19,043 bases of DNA, taken from assembly GCA_027064405.1 (NCBI GenBank), contig JAMOPP010000025.1, positions 1-19,043 of the forward strand, read 5' to 3'. Origin of the DNA: Desulfurellales bacterium (lineage in GTDB: Bacteria > Campylobacterota_A > Desulfurellia > Desulfurellales > Hippeaceae). The notes below the pieces were generated by a model, which made no database searches, was not told where the DNA came from, and saw only the letters and a program-made list of their open reading frames with translations. Positions 1-7,496 of the stretch are shown in pieces. Both the position numbers and the translations under genes were made by a program. Each line of letters begins with the position of its first letter. Positions within the stretch are counted from its first letter, which is position 1.

Positions 1-112
1 GATGACAATAGAACTTATAGCACCTGTAGCTATAGAGAAAGAAACAAGATTTGCTGTCAGAGAGGGCGGAAGAACCGTTGGTGCTGGCGTAATTACAGAG
101 ATTATAGAGTAG
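1..112 (+). CDS. tuf: Elongation factor Tu, C-terminal end (partial)
   Basis: The frame starting at base 2 gives 36 residues ending in a TAG stop at 110-112. They match the last beta strands of EF-Tu domain 3, including the hallmark stretch RFAVREGGRTVGAGV followed by a short hydrophobic-acidic tail. EF-Tu carries aminoacyl-tRNA to the ribosome as a GTP complex in the cytosol. The gene is cut by the window edge, so its GTPase domain is not visible. It lies 12 bases before rpsJ, which is the usual junction of the str gene set (rpsL-rpsG-fusA-tuf) with the S10 set. I am sure of the family; whether a second tuf copy exists elsewhere cannot be seen. Confidence 0.95.
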   Translation, partial: MTIELIAPVAIEKETRFAVREGGRTVGAGVITEIIE

Positions 113-124
113 AAGGGGAAAAAA

Positions 125-430
125 ATGGCTCAGAAAATAAGACTTAAATTGAAGTCCTTTGAAGCAAATATAATTGATAGATCAGTTAAGGATATAGTTG
201 AAACGATAAAGAAAACAGGAGCTAAGGTAAAAGGTCCCATACCTCTGCCTACTCACATTTCAAGATATACTGTTTTGAGATCTCCTCATGTTAATAAAAA
301 ATCGAGGGAACAGTTTGAAATGAGAACTCACAAAAGGCTTATGGACATAGTAGATGCTTCTCAACAGACGGTAGATGCTTTAATGAAAATAGATTTGCCG
401 GCAGGTGTGGATATAGAAGTAAAGTTATAA
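125..430 (+). CDS. rpsJ: 30S ribosomal protein S10
   Basis: This 101-residue protein is full length for S10. It opens with MAQKIRLKLKSFE and carries the conserved centre GPIPLPT followed by the YTVLRSPHVNKKSREQFEMRTHKR region. S10 sits in the 30S head and, in the family, also acts as NusE, binding NusB in transcription antitermination of rRNA operons. The ATG at 125 follows a purine-rich AGGGGA ribosome binding site at about 115-119. It is the first gene of the S10 set, 12 bases after tuf, and is separated from rplC by an unusually long 78-base gap. Confidence 0.98.
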   Translation: MAQKIRLKLKSFEANIIDRSVKDIVETIKKTGAKVKGPIPLPTHISRYTVLRSPHVNKKSREQFEMRTHKRLMDIVDASQQTVDALMKIDLPAGVDIEVKL

Positions 431-508
431 TTGTATAAAATAGAGGTAAGAGCTTGCGAGTTCCTCTGCTTCTTTTTAATAAATTTATTCTTATGGGAGT
501 ATGTAGGA
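431..508 (+). promoter_or_regulatory. Long rpsJ-rplC gap with a small hairpin; candidate regulatory element
   Basis: This 78-base gap is the longest in the ribosomal block; most others are under 26 bases. It contains AGAGG (442-446) and CCTCT (463-467), which can form a 5-bp stem around a 16-base loop, with a run of T (CTTCTTTTT, about 470-477) just downstream. That layout resembles a weak terminator or attenuator. A TATAAA sequence at 434-439 has no convincing -35 partner. The rplC frame is open through the gap from a TTG at 431, but the predicted extension is unlike L3. A regulatory role is inference. Confidence 0.3.
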
Positions 509-1129
509 ATGATAGGTTTAATTGCGAAAAAGTTGGGTATGTCTCAGATTTACATGAGCGGAAAAGCCGTTCCTGTAACAATTTTAGAGGCTGAGCCGGG
601 CATTATAACTCAAATCAAAACGAAGGAAAGAGACGGTTATAATGCTATTCAAGTTGGTTTTGTTGACACCAAAGAAAGGAGACTCACGAAGCCTGAATTT
701 GTAAAACTTAAAAAAGTAGGTATAACACCTAAAAAGGTTTTAAAAGAGTTCCGGGTGAAAGATGTTTCTCAGTATAGTGTTAAAGACGAGATTAGACTTG
801 ATATTTTTAAAGATGGCGATTTAGTTGATGTGATGGGAAAGAGTAAGGGTCACGGATTTTCGGGCGTAATGAAAAGACATAATTTTGCGGGAGGTCCCGG
901 TGGCCACGGTTCTATGTTTAACAGAAGGGTCGGTTCTATAGGTAACTGCGAATTCCCCGGAAGAGTTGTAAAGGGGAGAAAAATGCCTGGTCATTATGGA
1001 GATGTCACCGTTACTGTTCAAAACTTAGAGGTGATTCGTGTAGATCAGGAAAAAAATATTATTGCTATTAAAGGCGCTGTTCCTGGACCTAAAGGCGAGT
1101 ATGTCAACATTATCAGGAAGGGGAACTAA
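509..1129 (+). CDS. rplC: 50S ribosomal protein L3
   Basis: L3 is one of the first proteins to assemble on 23S rRNA and lies near the peptidyl transferase centre. The protein has 206 residues from the ATG at 509, within the family's normal 205-215. It starts MIGLIAKKLGMSQIY and contains the conserved central loop GHGFSGVMKRHNFAGGPGGH followed by RVGSIG and the PGRVVKGRKMPG segment. The frame stays open upstream to a TTG at 431, but that would add 26 residues absent from the family. GGGAG at 495-499 is well placed for ATG 509. rplD begins 2 bases after the stop. Confidence 0.97.
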   Translation: MIGLIAKKLGMSQIYMSGKAVPVTILEAEPGIITQIKTKERDGYNAIQVGFVDTKERRLTKPEFVKLKKVGITPKKVLKEFRVKDVSQYSVKDEIRLDIFKDGDLVDVMGKSKGHGFSGVMKRHNFAGGPGGHGSMFNRRVGSIGNCEFPGRVVKGRKMPGHYGDVTVTVQNLEVIRVDQEKNIIAIKGAVPGPKGEYVNIIRKGN

Positions 1130-1131
1130 TT

Positions 1132-1752
1132 ATGAAAATAGAGGTTTTCAATAAAGATTCACAGGTTGTTGGCGATATTGATTTTAATGTGAGTGAAGAT
1201 AATTCTTCAAATGGTATTTTGTTGAATAGATTTGTCAGAACTATGCTTATGAACAAAAGACAGGGCAATGCTTCAACAAAATCAAGAGGAGAGGTAAGTG
1301 GTGGCGGTAAAAAGCCGTGGAAGCAGAAAGGAACAGGTAGAGCAAGAGCGGGCTCTGTAAGATCGCCATTATTTGTTGGAGGCGGTGTTATTTTTGGACC
1401 GAAACCAAAGGATTACTCTCTTAAGATGAATAAGAAGGAAAAAAGAGCTGCATTTTTACAGGCTGTAACTCAAAGGGCTGCCAACGGCGGTTTTGTAGTT
1501 ATAGACGATTTCAATTTTGAGTCACCAAAAACAAAAGAGGCTTATGAAATTCTGCAAAAGTTTAATATTAAAAAAGCGCTTGTTGTATTGGATAATGATA
1601 TGAAAAACGCATATCTTTCCTTAAGGAACATAAAAGGCATAGAGGTTAAAAATATTAATAGTTTGAATGTGTATGATGTTTTGAGATTTGAAAAAATTAT
1701 AGCTCCTAAATCGGTAATTGAGAAAATAAACAGGAGAATCACAAATGAATAA
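1132..1752 (+). CDS. rplD: 50S ribosomal protein L4
   Basis: This 206-residue protein has the L4 hallmark loop with the GGGKKPWKQKGTGRARAGS motif followed by SPLFVGGGVIFGPKP, the extended arm that lines the peptide exit tunnel. In gamma-proteobacteria L4 represses its own S10 operon; whether that holds here is unknown. The ATG at 1132 lies 2 bases after the rplC stop, and the Shine-Dalgarno (GGAAGGGGA) is inside the end of rplC. The 3' end overlaps rplW by 8 bases, which suggests translational coupling. Confidence 0.97.
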   Translation: MKIEVFNKDSQVVGDIDFNVSEDNSSNGILLNRFVRTMLMNKRQGNASTKSRGEVSGGGKKPWKQKGTGRARAGSVRSPLFVGGGVIFGPKPKDYSLKMNKKEKRAAFLQAVTQRAANGGFVVIDDFNFESPKTKEAYEILQKFNIKKALVVLDNDMKNAYLSLRNIKGIEVKNINSLNVYDVLRFEKIIAPKSVIEKINRRITNE

Positions 1753-2020
1753 GTGGACTGTGCTTAAGAGAAGGTCTATTTCGGAAAAATCGTTTATTAT
1801 GCAGGAAGACGGTAAATATGTTTTTATCGTTGATAAAGATGCAAACAAACCTGAAGTTAAAAAAGCGGTAGAGACCATCTTCGGTGTGTCTGTTGATAAA
1901 ATTAATGTGCTGAATACCAAAGGCAAAATCAAGTTGTTTAAAGGTGTTAAAGGCAGAAGACCTTCTTTTAAGAAAGCTATTGTTAAGTTAAAAGAAGGCG
2001 AATCACTAAAAGAGCTGTAA
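1745..2020 (+). CDS. rplW: 50S ribosomal protein L23
   Basis: L23 lies at the mouth of the exit tunnel, where trigger factor and SRP dock. The protein has 91 residues. It shows the L23 pattern of a short N-terminal RRSISEKS region, the KYVFIVDKDANKPEVKKAVETIFGV core and a basic loop with GVKGRRPSFKKAIV. The ATG at 1745 lies inside the end of rplD (8-base overlap, different frame). The size is slightly short but normal for bacterial L23 (about 90-100 residues). Confidence 0.96.
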   Translation: MNKWTVLKRRSISEKSFIMQEDGKYVFIVDKDANKPEVKKAVETIFGVSVDKINVLNTKGKIKLFKGVKGRRPSFKKAIVKLKEGESLKEL

Positions 2021-2032
2021 AAGAGGTTACTT

Positions 2033-2860
2033 ATGGGAATAAAGTTTTACAAACCTACAACAAATGGTAGAAGATTTGGAAGTGTTTCCGATTTTTCCGA
2101 GATTACAAAAAATAAGCCTGAAAAATCCCTTATAAAAGCTTTAAAGAGTAAAGCGGGGCGAAATAATCAGGGAAATATTACAGTAAGGGGTCAAGGTGGC
2201 GGAGTAAAAAAATTCTATAGAATAATAGATTTTAAAAGGGATAAAAGAGGAATTCCTGCTGTTGTTAATGCTATAGAATATGATCCGAACAGAAGTGCAA
2301 GAATAGCGTTGCTTTTTTATAAAGACGGTGAGAAGAGATACATTTTGGCACCTTTAGGGTTAAAAGTGGGCGCTGTTGTTGAAGCCGGCGAAAATGTTGA
2401 GCCTAAGCTCGGCAATAGTCTTCCTATTAAAAGCATACCTGTCGGTAGCATAATTCATAATATAGAATTAAAACCTAAGGCAGGCGGTAAAATAGTCAGA
2501 AGTGCGGGGGCTTTTGCCCAAGTTATGGCTAAGGAAGGAAAATATGCGCACATAAGGCTACCAAGTGGAGAAATGAGACTTATTAGTGTAGAGTGTTATG
2601 CTACTATAGGCCAGATAGGGAATGCCGATCACTCCAATATAAATTGGGGTAAAGCCGGTAGAATGAGATATAAAGGCAAAATGCCTAAGGTAAGGGGCGT
2701 GGCAATGAACCCTGTAGATCACCCTCATGGTGGTGGTGAAGGTAAAACCGGAACAGGTGGAACTCCCGTTACTCCTTGGGGCGTACCTACAAAGGGTTAC
2801 AGAACGAGGAATAACAAGAGAACCGATAAATTTATTGTTACACGCAGGAAGAAAAAATAA
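2033..2860 (+). CDS. rplB: 50S ribosomal protein L2
   Basis: L2 is needed for subunit joining and peptidyl transfer. At 275 residues it is full length. It begins MGIKFYKPTTNGRR, has the basic central region NNQGNITVRGQGGG and ends with the highly conserved GVAMNPVDHPHGGGEGKTGTGG segment, which contains the functionally critical histidine near the C-terminus. An AGAGG ribosome binding site (2022-2026) precedes the ATG at 2033, 12 bases after rplW. Confidence 0.98.
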   Translation: MGIKFYKPTTNGRRFGSVSDFSEITKNKPEKSLIKALKSKAGRNNQGNITVRGQGGGVKKFYRIIDFKRDKRGIPAVVNAIEYDPNRSARIALLFYKDGEKRYILAPLGLKVGAVVEAGENVEPKLGNSLPIKSIPVGSIIHNIELKPKAGGKIVRSAGAFAQVMAKEGKYAHIRLPSGEMRLISVECYATIGQIGNADHSNINWGKAGRMRYKGKMPKVRGVAMNPVDHPHGGGEGKTGTGGTPVTPWGVPTKGYRTRNNKRTDKFIVTRRKKK

Positions 2861-2875
2861 GGAGGCTTAGTTAGT

Positions 2876-3157
2876 ATGCCAAGAAGTCTTAAAAAAGGCC
2901 CTTTTGTTGATGAAAAACTTATTAAAAAAGTGGAAAAACAGAAAAATAACAAAAAAAAGACTATGATTAAAACATGGTCTCGAAGAAGCACTATTGTTCC
3001 TGATTTTGTGGGTGTGACCTTTGCCGTTCATAATGGTAAAAAATTTATTCCTGTTTATGTTACCGAAAATATGGTTGGATATAAACTTGGAGAGTTCGTT
3101 CCCACAAGAATCTTTAAGGGACATAAAGGTATAGTGCAAAAGAAAATAGGTAAATAG
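2876..3157 (+). CDS. rpsS: 30S ribosomal protein S19
   Basis: S19 is a head protein of the 30S subunit that pairs with S13 near the A site. The protein has 93 residues, the typical length. It opens with MPRSLKKGPFVDEKL, the S19 signature, and carries TWSRRSTIVPDFVG and the GHKLGEFVPTR-like stretch (here GYKLGEFVPTR) before the basic tail. A perfect GGAGG (2861-2865), 10 bases before the ATG, supports the start. Confidence 0.98.
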   Translation: MPRSLKKGPFVDEKLIKKVEKQKNNKKKTMIKTWSRRSTIVPDFVGVTFAVHNGKKFIPVYVTENMVGYKLGEFVPTRIFKGHKGIVQKKIGK

Positions 3158-3166
3158 GTTGGTGGA

Positions 3167-3496
3167 ATGATGGAGGTTGTAGCTAAATTAAAAAGTGCTA
3201 AGGTTTCGCCTATTAAAGTCAGAGAAGTGATAGGTGTAGTCAAGGGAGCAAGCGTGGATGATGCTTTGGTTAAACTGAAGTACTCTAATAGAAAAGCATC
3301 TTTTGTGTTAAGAAAATTGCTTGAATCTGCAATAGCCAATGCTTTAGATAAGGGATTGGATGTAGATAAATTTAAAGTAAGTAATATTACTGCAGATGAC
3401 GGCTTGGTAATGAAAAGATTTCAGCCGAGAGCAATGGGAAGAGCCGGTAGAATTTTAAAGAGAACAAGTAATATTACCATTACTATTACTGATTAA
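3167..3496 (+). CDS. rplV: 50S ribosomal protein L22
   Basis: L22 has a globular part on the outer surface and a long hairpin lining the exit tunnel, a site linked in the family to macrolide resistance. The protein has 109 residues with the L22 core SPIKVREVIGVVKGASVDDAL, RKASFVLRKLLESAIANA and the hairpin QPRAMGRAGRILKRTSNITI. Two ATG codons stand side by side at 3167 and 3170; I chose the first. It follows rpsS by 9 bases. Confidence 0.97.
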   Translation: MMEVVAKLKSAKVSPIKVREVIGVVKGASVDDALVKLKYSNRKASFVLRKLLESAIANALDKGLDVDKFKVSNITADDGLVMKRFQPRAMGRAGRILKRTSNITITITD

Positions 3497-3520
3497 AAAT
3501 TGAAAAAAAGGAGGTGAATT

Positions 3521-4144
3521 TTGGGTCAAAAGGTTAATCCTATAGGTCTAAGGCTTGGTATAACTAAAAGAAGTGTTTCTCAGTGGTATGCGGATAAGGA
3601 TTTTAAAGATAAGCTTATAGAAGATCAAAAAATCAGAAAAGCTATTAAAGCAAAGGTATATTATGCTGGTATTTCTAAAATTGTCATAGAAAGAAAAAGA
3701 AAAAAAATGAGCATTAATATATATGCTGCAATGCCCGGAATTATTATAGGCAGAAAAGGCTCTGAAGTTGAAAAATTAAAAAAATTTATAAAAGGTCTTA
3801 CTAAATCTGTTGTTACTGTTAATATTAAAGATGTATCTAAGCCCGAAGCGGAAGCTCAGTTGATTGCTGAAAATATAGCGCTTCAAATAGAAAAGAGAAT
3901 GCCGTATAGAAGGGTTATAAAAAAAGCTGCTTTTTTGGCTATGAAAAAGGGTGCTGAGGGTATTAAAATTCAGCTTGCAGGAAAATTGGGTGGTGCCGAA
4001 ATGGCAAGAACAGAGTGGATGAAAGAAGGTAGAATCCCTCTTACCACTTTAAGAGCTGATATAGATTACGGATTTGCAGAGAGTTTGACTCAAGCCGGAG
4101 TTATAGGGGTTAAGGTTTGGGTATTTAAAGGTATGGTTTCTTAA
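3521..4144 (+). CDS. rpsC: 30S ribosomal protein S3 (TTG start)
   Basis: S3 lines the mRNA entry tunnel of the 30S subunit and helps unwind mRNA. The protein has 207 residues, a little short of the 210-235 usual. It begins GQKVNPIGLRLGI after the start, contains a KH RNA-binding domain with the GIIIGRKG loop at residues 73-80, and has the C-terminal segment MARTEWMKEGRIPLTTLRADIDYG. The start is a TTG at 3521, set by the conserved N-terminus and by a perfect AGGAGGTG at 3509-3516. There is no C-terminal extension. Confidence 0.97.
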   Translation: MGQKVNPIGLRLGITKRSVSQWYADKDFKDKLIEDQKIRKAIKAKVYYAGISKIVIERKRKKMSINIYAAMPGIIIGRKGSEVEKLKKFIKGLTKSVVTVNIKDVSKPEAEAQLIAENIALQIEKRMPYRRVIKKAAFLAMKKGAEGIKIQLAGKLGGAEMARTEWMKEGRIPLTTLRADIDYGFAESLTQAGVIGVKVWVFKGMVS

Positions 4145-4170
4145 AGTTAGAAAGAAGGTGGTAGTTAATT

Positions 4171-4593
4171 ATGTTAATGCCTAAAAGAACCAAATTTAGA
4201 AAGTATCAAAGAAATAGAAATGGTTTAAGAGGTAAGTCCTACAGGGGCAGTAAGGTCTCTTTTGGAGATTTCGGGATAAAAGCTGTAGGCAGGGGAGAGG
4301 TAACAAACAGGCAGATAGAAGCGGCAAGGGTTGCTATCAACAGGGTTTTAAAGCATCAAGGCAAGATATGGATTAGAATTTTTCCTGATTTTCCCTTGAC
4401 AAAAAAACCTGCCGAAACAAGAATGGGAAAAGGAAAGGGTGCAATTGAAAAATGGGTTGCTGTTGTAAAACCCGGAAGAATTCTCTATGAAATAGGTGGA
4501 GTTAGCGAAGAAATAGCTAAGAAAGCATTTGTTTTGGCTGCCCAAAAGTTTAATATTGAATTGAAATTTGTTAAGCGGAGTGATTGGGTATGA
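4171..4593 (+). CDS. rplP: 50S ribosomal protein L16
   Basis: L16 organises the A-site tRNA binding region of the large subunit. The protein has 140 residues, slightly longer than the usual 136-138. It opens MLMPKRTKFRKYQRNR, has GRGEVTNRQIEAARVAI in the middle and the GKGKGAIEKWVAVVKPGRILYEI segment typical of L16. The first ATG (4171) matches the family's MLxPKR opening better than the second ATG (4177). The stop overlaps the rpmC start in an ATGA (4590-4593). Confidence 0.97.
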   Translation: MLMPKRTKFRKYQRNRNGLRGKSYRGSKVSFGDFGIKAVGRGEVTNRQIEAARVAINRVLKHQGKIWIRIFPDFPLTKKPAETRMGKGKGAIEKWVAVVKPGRILYEIGGVSEEIAKKAFVLAAQKFNIELKFVKRSDWV

Positions 4594-4793
4594 TGGCATC
4601 TGAATTAAGGAATAAAGATATAAAAGATCTTGCGGAAGAAGAGAATAAAATCAGAGAAGAGCTTTTTAAACTCAATATGAGAAGAGGTTTAGAGCAGTTA
4701 GAAAATCATAGAAGAATCAGGACACTCAGGAAGGATTTAGCGAGAGTTTTAACTGTTAAAAACGAAAAACTAAAAGCCGGAGATAATGTATGA
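4590..4793 (+). CDS. rpmC: 50S ribosomal protein L29
   Basis: L29 is a small all-helical protein beside L23 at the tunnel exit. From the ATG at 4590 it has 67 residues: MASELRNKDIKDLAEEE, then the FKLNMRRGLEQLENHRRIRTLRKDLARVLTV region typical of L29. Two ATGs stand together (4590 and 4593). The first overlaps the rplP stop as ATGA and lies 9 bases after a GGAG (4577-4580). The frame is also open from a TTG at 4584, which I consider less likely. The 3' end overlaps rpsQ in another ATGA. Confidence 0.93.
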   Translation: MMASELRNKDIKDLAEEENKIREELFKLNMRRGLEQLENHRRIRTLRKDLARVLTVKNEKLKAGDNV

Positions 4794-5047
4794 GTAAGGT
4801 AGTCAAAGAGGGTGTTGTTGTAAGCGACAAGATGGATAAAACAGTTGTTGTCGAAGTCGAAACGCTTGTAAAACATCCCGTTGTTCAAAAGTATGTGAAG
4901 AAAAAGAAAAGATTTAAGGTGCACGATGAGAGGAATGAAGCTGCAGTTGGTGATACTGTTAGTTTTGTTATTTGCAGACCGATTTCTAAAGATAAGCACT
5001 TTAGATTGTTAGAAATCACCAAGAAATATGTAGGTTTGGGGGATTAG
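4790..5047 (+). CDS. rpsQ: 30S ribosomal protein S17
   Basis: S17 is an OB-fold primary binding protein of 16S rRNA. The protein has 85 residues. Its pattern is GVVVSDKMDKTVVVEVETLVKHP followed by KRFKVHDERNEAAVGDTV and RPISKDKHFRLLEI, all standard S17 blocks. The ATG at 4790 overlaps the rpmC stop by 4 bases (ATGA), so translation is probably coupled to rpmC. Confidence 0.97.
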   Translation: MSKVVKEGVVVSDKMDKTVVVEVETLVKHPVVQKYVKKKKRFKVHDERNEAAVGDTVSFVICRPISKDKHFRLLEITKKYVGLGD

Positions 5048-5050
5048 CAA

Positions 5051-5419
5051 ATGATACAGCCTTACAGTATATTGAAAGCAGCTGATAATTCAGGCGCCAA
5101 ACGCTTAATGTGTATTAAAGTTCTCGGCGGTTCCAAAAAGAGATATGCAAGAGTTGGAGATATTATAGTTGCTTCTGTAAAAGATGCAGATCCCAATGGA
5201 AAAGTTAAAAAAAGCGATGTTGTGAAAGCTGTTGTCGTGAGAACTAAAAAAGAATTTAGGCGTATTGATGGAACATACATAAAATTTGATGAAAATGCAG
5301 CTGTAATAATAAATGCTCAGAAAGAGCCTGTGGGAACCAGAATATTTGGTCCTGTAGTAAGAGAGTTGAGAGCAAAAGAGTTTACTAAAATTATATCTTT
5401 AGCTCCAGAGGTGTTATAA
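5051..5419 (+). CDS. rplN: 50S ribosomal protein L14
   Basis: L14 contacts the 30S subunit in an intersubunit bridge. At exactly 122 residues it has the invariant family length. It opens MIQPYSILKAADNSGAKRLMCIKVLGG and ends in IFGPVVRELRAKEFTKIISLAPEVL, both diagnostic. It is the usual first gene of the spc set, but here only 3 bases separate it from rpsQ and I see no promoter between them. Confidence 0.98.
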   Translation: MIQPYSILKAADNSGAKRLMCIKVLGGSKKRYARVGDIIVASVKDADPNGKVKKSDVVKAVVVRTKKEFRRIDGTYIKFDENAAVIINAQKEPVGTRIFGPVVRELRAKEFTKIISLAPEVL

Positions 5420-5420
5420 A

Positions 5421-5753
5421 ATGGCAAGAATTTACTCTGAAATGAAGACTAAACTTAAAAAAAATGATAAAGTAAAAGTTATACAAGGTAAAGACAAGGG
5501 TAAAGAGGGTAACATATTATCTTTCGTTCCTAAGAAAAATAGAATTGTGGTGGAAGGAATTAATATAATTAAGAAGCACCAAAAGGCTACTCAAATGTCT
5601 AAGGGCGGAATTATAGAAAAAGAAGCCTCAATTCATATAACAAATGTAATGCTTGTATGCCCTCACTGCTCGAAAGCAACAAGAATCGGAATAAAATATT
5701 TAGACAACGGTGAAAAAGTGAGGTATTGTAAAAAATGTGGCGAGACAATTTAA
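5421..5753 (+). CDS. rplX: 50S ribosomal protein L24, with a C-terminal four-cysteine zinc motif
   Basis: L24 is an assembly initiator of the large subunit with a KOW fold. The KOW-like part KNDKVKVIQGKDKGKEGNI falls at residues 14-32. The C-terminal half carries CPHC (C80, C83) and CKKC (C103, C106), a likely zinc ribbon found in many but not all bacterial L24 proteins. The protein has 110 residues from ATG 5421, which follows an AGAGGTG (5408-5414). A second ATG at 5442 would give a start closer to the E. coli length, but the better ribosome binding site favours 5421. Confidence 0.95.
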   Translation: MARIYSEMKTKLKKNDKVKVIQGKDKGKEGNILSFVPKKNRIVVEGINIIKKHQKATQMSKGGIIEKEASIHITNVMLVCPHCSKATRIGIKYLDNGEKVRYCKKCGETI

Positions 5754-5766
5754 GGAGGATCTATTA

Positions 5767-6324
5767 ATGTCTAAATATGTACCAAGATTGAAGACCCTCT
5801 ATGATAACGAAATTATTCCTTATATGATGAAGGAATTTTCCTATAGTAATGTTATGCAGGTTCCAAAGATGGATAAGATAGTTGTAAATGTAGGTTTAAG
5901 TGAAGGTATGCACGATATTAAATTACTTGAGTCGGTTTTGGAAGAACTTGCGATTATTACAGGTCAAAAAGGGGTCATTACGAGGGCTAAAAAATCTATT
6001 GCTAACTTTAAATTAAGAGAAGGCTCTCCCATAGGATGTAAGGTTACATTAAGAGGAGCCAGAGCCTACGAGTTTTTAGATAGATTTGTTTCTTTTTCTA
6101 TACCGAGGATAAGGGATTTTCGTGGAGTACCCTTGAAAGGATTTGACGGGAGGGGAAATTATACGCTTGGCATAACAGAGCAGCTTATTTTTCCTGAGAT
6201 AGATTATGATAAAGTATCAAAGATACACGGGCTTAATGTTACCATAACTACAACATCGAAAACCGATGATGAAGCGGTAGCATTACTAAAGGCGTTTGGT
6301 ATGCCTTTTAGAAAGAGTAATTAA
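5767..6324 (+). CDS. rplE: 50S ribosomal protein L5
   Basis: L5 binds 5S rRNA and contacts the P-site tRNA. The protein has 185 residues, slightly above the usual 178-180. Diagnostic segments are VPKMDKIVVNVGLSEG, GQKGVITRAKKSIANFKLREG, RVTLRG-like KVTLRGARAYEFLDR and the C-terminal GLNVTITTTSKTDDEAVALLKAFGMPF. The ATG at 5767 follows a GGAGG at 5754-5758. The frame is open about 30 bases further upstream, overlapping rplX, but that start has no comparable site. Confidence 0.97.
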   Translation: MSKYVPRLKTLYDNEIIPYMMKEFSYSNVMQVPKMDKIVVNVGLSEGMHDIKLLESVLEELAIITGQKGVITRAKKSIANFKLREGSPIGCKVTLRGARAYEFLDRFVSFSIPRIRDFRGVPLKGFDGRGNYTLGITEQLIFPEIDYDKVSKIHGLNVTITTTSKTDDEAVALLKAFGMPFRKSN

Positions 6325-6333
6325 GGAGAATCT

Positions 6334-6519
6334 ATGGCAAAAAAGTCAATGATTGAAAAATCAAAAAGAAATCCAAAGTTTAAAGTTAGGGCTCACAATA
6401 GATGTCAAATATGCGGAAGACCTAAAGGGTACATAAGAAAATTCGGTCTATGCAGAATATGTTTCAGAACATTGGCATCGAAGGGTGAGATACCTGGTGT
6501 AACTAAGGCAAGTTGGTAG
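6334..6519 (+). CDS. rpsN: 30S ribosomal protein S14, zinc-binding (type Z)
   Basis: This 61-residue protein is the short zinc form of S14 (long non-zinc S14 has about 100 residues). The ligands C24, C27, C40 and C43 are in place (CQIC, CRIC), and it ends in the family's GVTKASW. S14 is a late-assembling protein in the 30S head. AAGGAGAA at 6323-6330 sets the ATG at 6334. Bacteria with zinc S14 sometimes carry a zinc-free paralog elsewhere, which cannot be judged here. Confidence 0.97.
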   Translation: MAKKSMIEKSKRNPKFKVRAHNRCQICGRPKGYIRKFGLCRICFRTLASKGEIPGVTKASW

Positions 6520-6526
6520 GTGTGGT

Positions 6527-6928
6527 ATGGGCAAAAGAGTAGTTGACAGTATCTCAAAGATTAAGAATGCTTTGAGAGCAAAACATAATTATGCGGATTT
6601 GGAGAGTAACTCCGTTGTGTATAGCGTATGTAGCATATTGAAACAGGAGGGTTACATAAAGGATGTTAAAAAATTAGAAAATTCAGGCAATAAAAACATA
6701 ATAAGGGTATCTTTAAAATATGCTGACGAAAGAAAAAAAGAACCTATTATTAAAAGCATAAAACTAATTAGTAAACCGTCGAGAAAAGTATATGTGCAGT
6801 CAGATGATATAAAGCCTGTTATGAATGGTTTGGGCGTAGGTATTATATCAACAAGCAAGGGTGTTATGACATTTGATGAAGCTATGAAGAATAATGTTGG
6901 CGGAGAACTTATTTGTGAGGTGTTTTAA
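6527..6928 (+). CDS. rpsH: 30S ribosomal protein S8
   Basis: S8 binds the central domain of 16S rRNA and in E. coli represses the spc operon. The protein has 133 residues. The C-terminal hallmark is clear: VYVQSDDIKPVMNGLGVGIISTSKGVMT, then GGELICEVF. The N-terminus is less typical: where most S8 proteins read DPIADMLTRIRN, this one reads VVDSISKIKNA, and the usual final W is F. The ribosome binding site is weak (TAGGTG overlapping the rpsN stop), and rpsN ends only 7 bases upstream, so coupling is likely. Confidence 0.94.
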   Translation: MGKRVVDSISKIKNALRAKHNYADLESNSVVYSVCSILKQEGYIKDVKKLENSGNKNIIRVSLKYADERKKEPIIKSIKLISKPSRKVYVQSDDIKPVMNGLGVGIISTSKGVMTFDEAMKNNVGGELICEVF

Positions 6929-6941
6929 TTGGAGGTAATAT

Positions 6942-7487
6942 ATGTCTAGGATAGGCAGAATTCCTATTTCTATTCCCCAGGGCGTTGATATAGAAATAAC
7001 AGAAAGTAATGTTAAGGCAAAAGGTCCGAAAGGCTCCTTTAATCAATATTTTGATAATAGATATATAGATTTGGAAAAAGATGATAGCAACATTTATGTC
7101 AAAGCAAAAGAAGATGTAAAAAATGCCAATGCTATGCACGGTTTATACAGAAGCTTAATTGCCAATGCGGTAGAGGGCGTAACTAAGGGTTTTTCTAAGG
7201 AGCTACATATAGAAGGTGTCGGCTATAAGGCTAATATTTCGGGTAAAAAATTAACACTGTCTTTAGGATTTTCTCACGATGTTGTTTATGATATACCTAA
7301 AGAGATTGATGTAGAAGTTGATAAAAAAGGTGTTAATATTGTCGTATCCGGTGTAGATAAACAACTTGTTGGACTGGTTGCAAGTCAGATAAGAGAATTT
7401 AGACCTCCCGAACCTTATAAAGGGAAAGGTATAAGGTATAAAGATGAATATGTTAGACGAAAAATGGGTAAAGCAGCTAATAAATAG
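6942..7487 (+). CDS. rplF: 50S ribosomal protein L6
   Basis: L6 lies by the sarcin-ricin loop and the factor-binding site. The protein has 181 residues, a normal length. It begins MSRIGRIPISIPQGV, has KGFSKELHIEGVGYKA between its two similar domains and ends with the signature EPYKGKGIRYKDEYVRRKMGKA. GGAGGT at 6931-6936 supports the ATG at 6942. Confidence 0.98.
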   Translation: MSRIGRIPISIPQGVDIEITESNVKAKGPKGSFNQYFDNRYIDLEKDDSNIYVKAKEDVKNANAMHGLYRSLIANAVEGVTKGFSKELHIEGVGYKANISGKKLTLSLGFSHDVVYDIPKEIDVEVDKKGVNIVVSGVDKQLVGLVASQIREFRPPEPYKGKGIRYKDEYVRRKMGKAANK

Positions 7488-7496
7488 GGGGCTGAA

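Noticed and set aside
431..508. N-terminal extension of L3 from a TTG at 431
   Set aside because: It would add 26 residues, mostly hydrophobic, not found in L3, and ATG 509 has a good ribosome binding site and matches the family start.
339..581. Reverse-strand frames opposite the ribosomal genes
   Set aside because: They mirror strongly conserved genes on the + strand and show no recognisable protein features or start signals.
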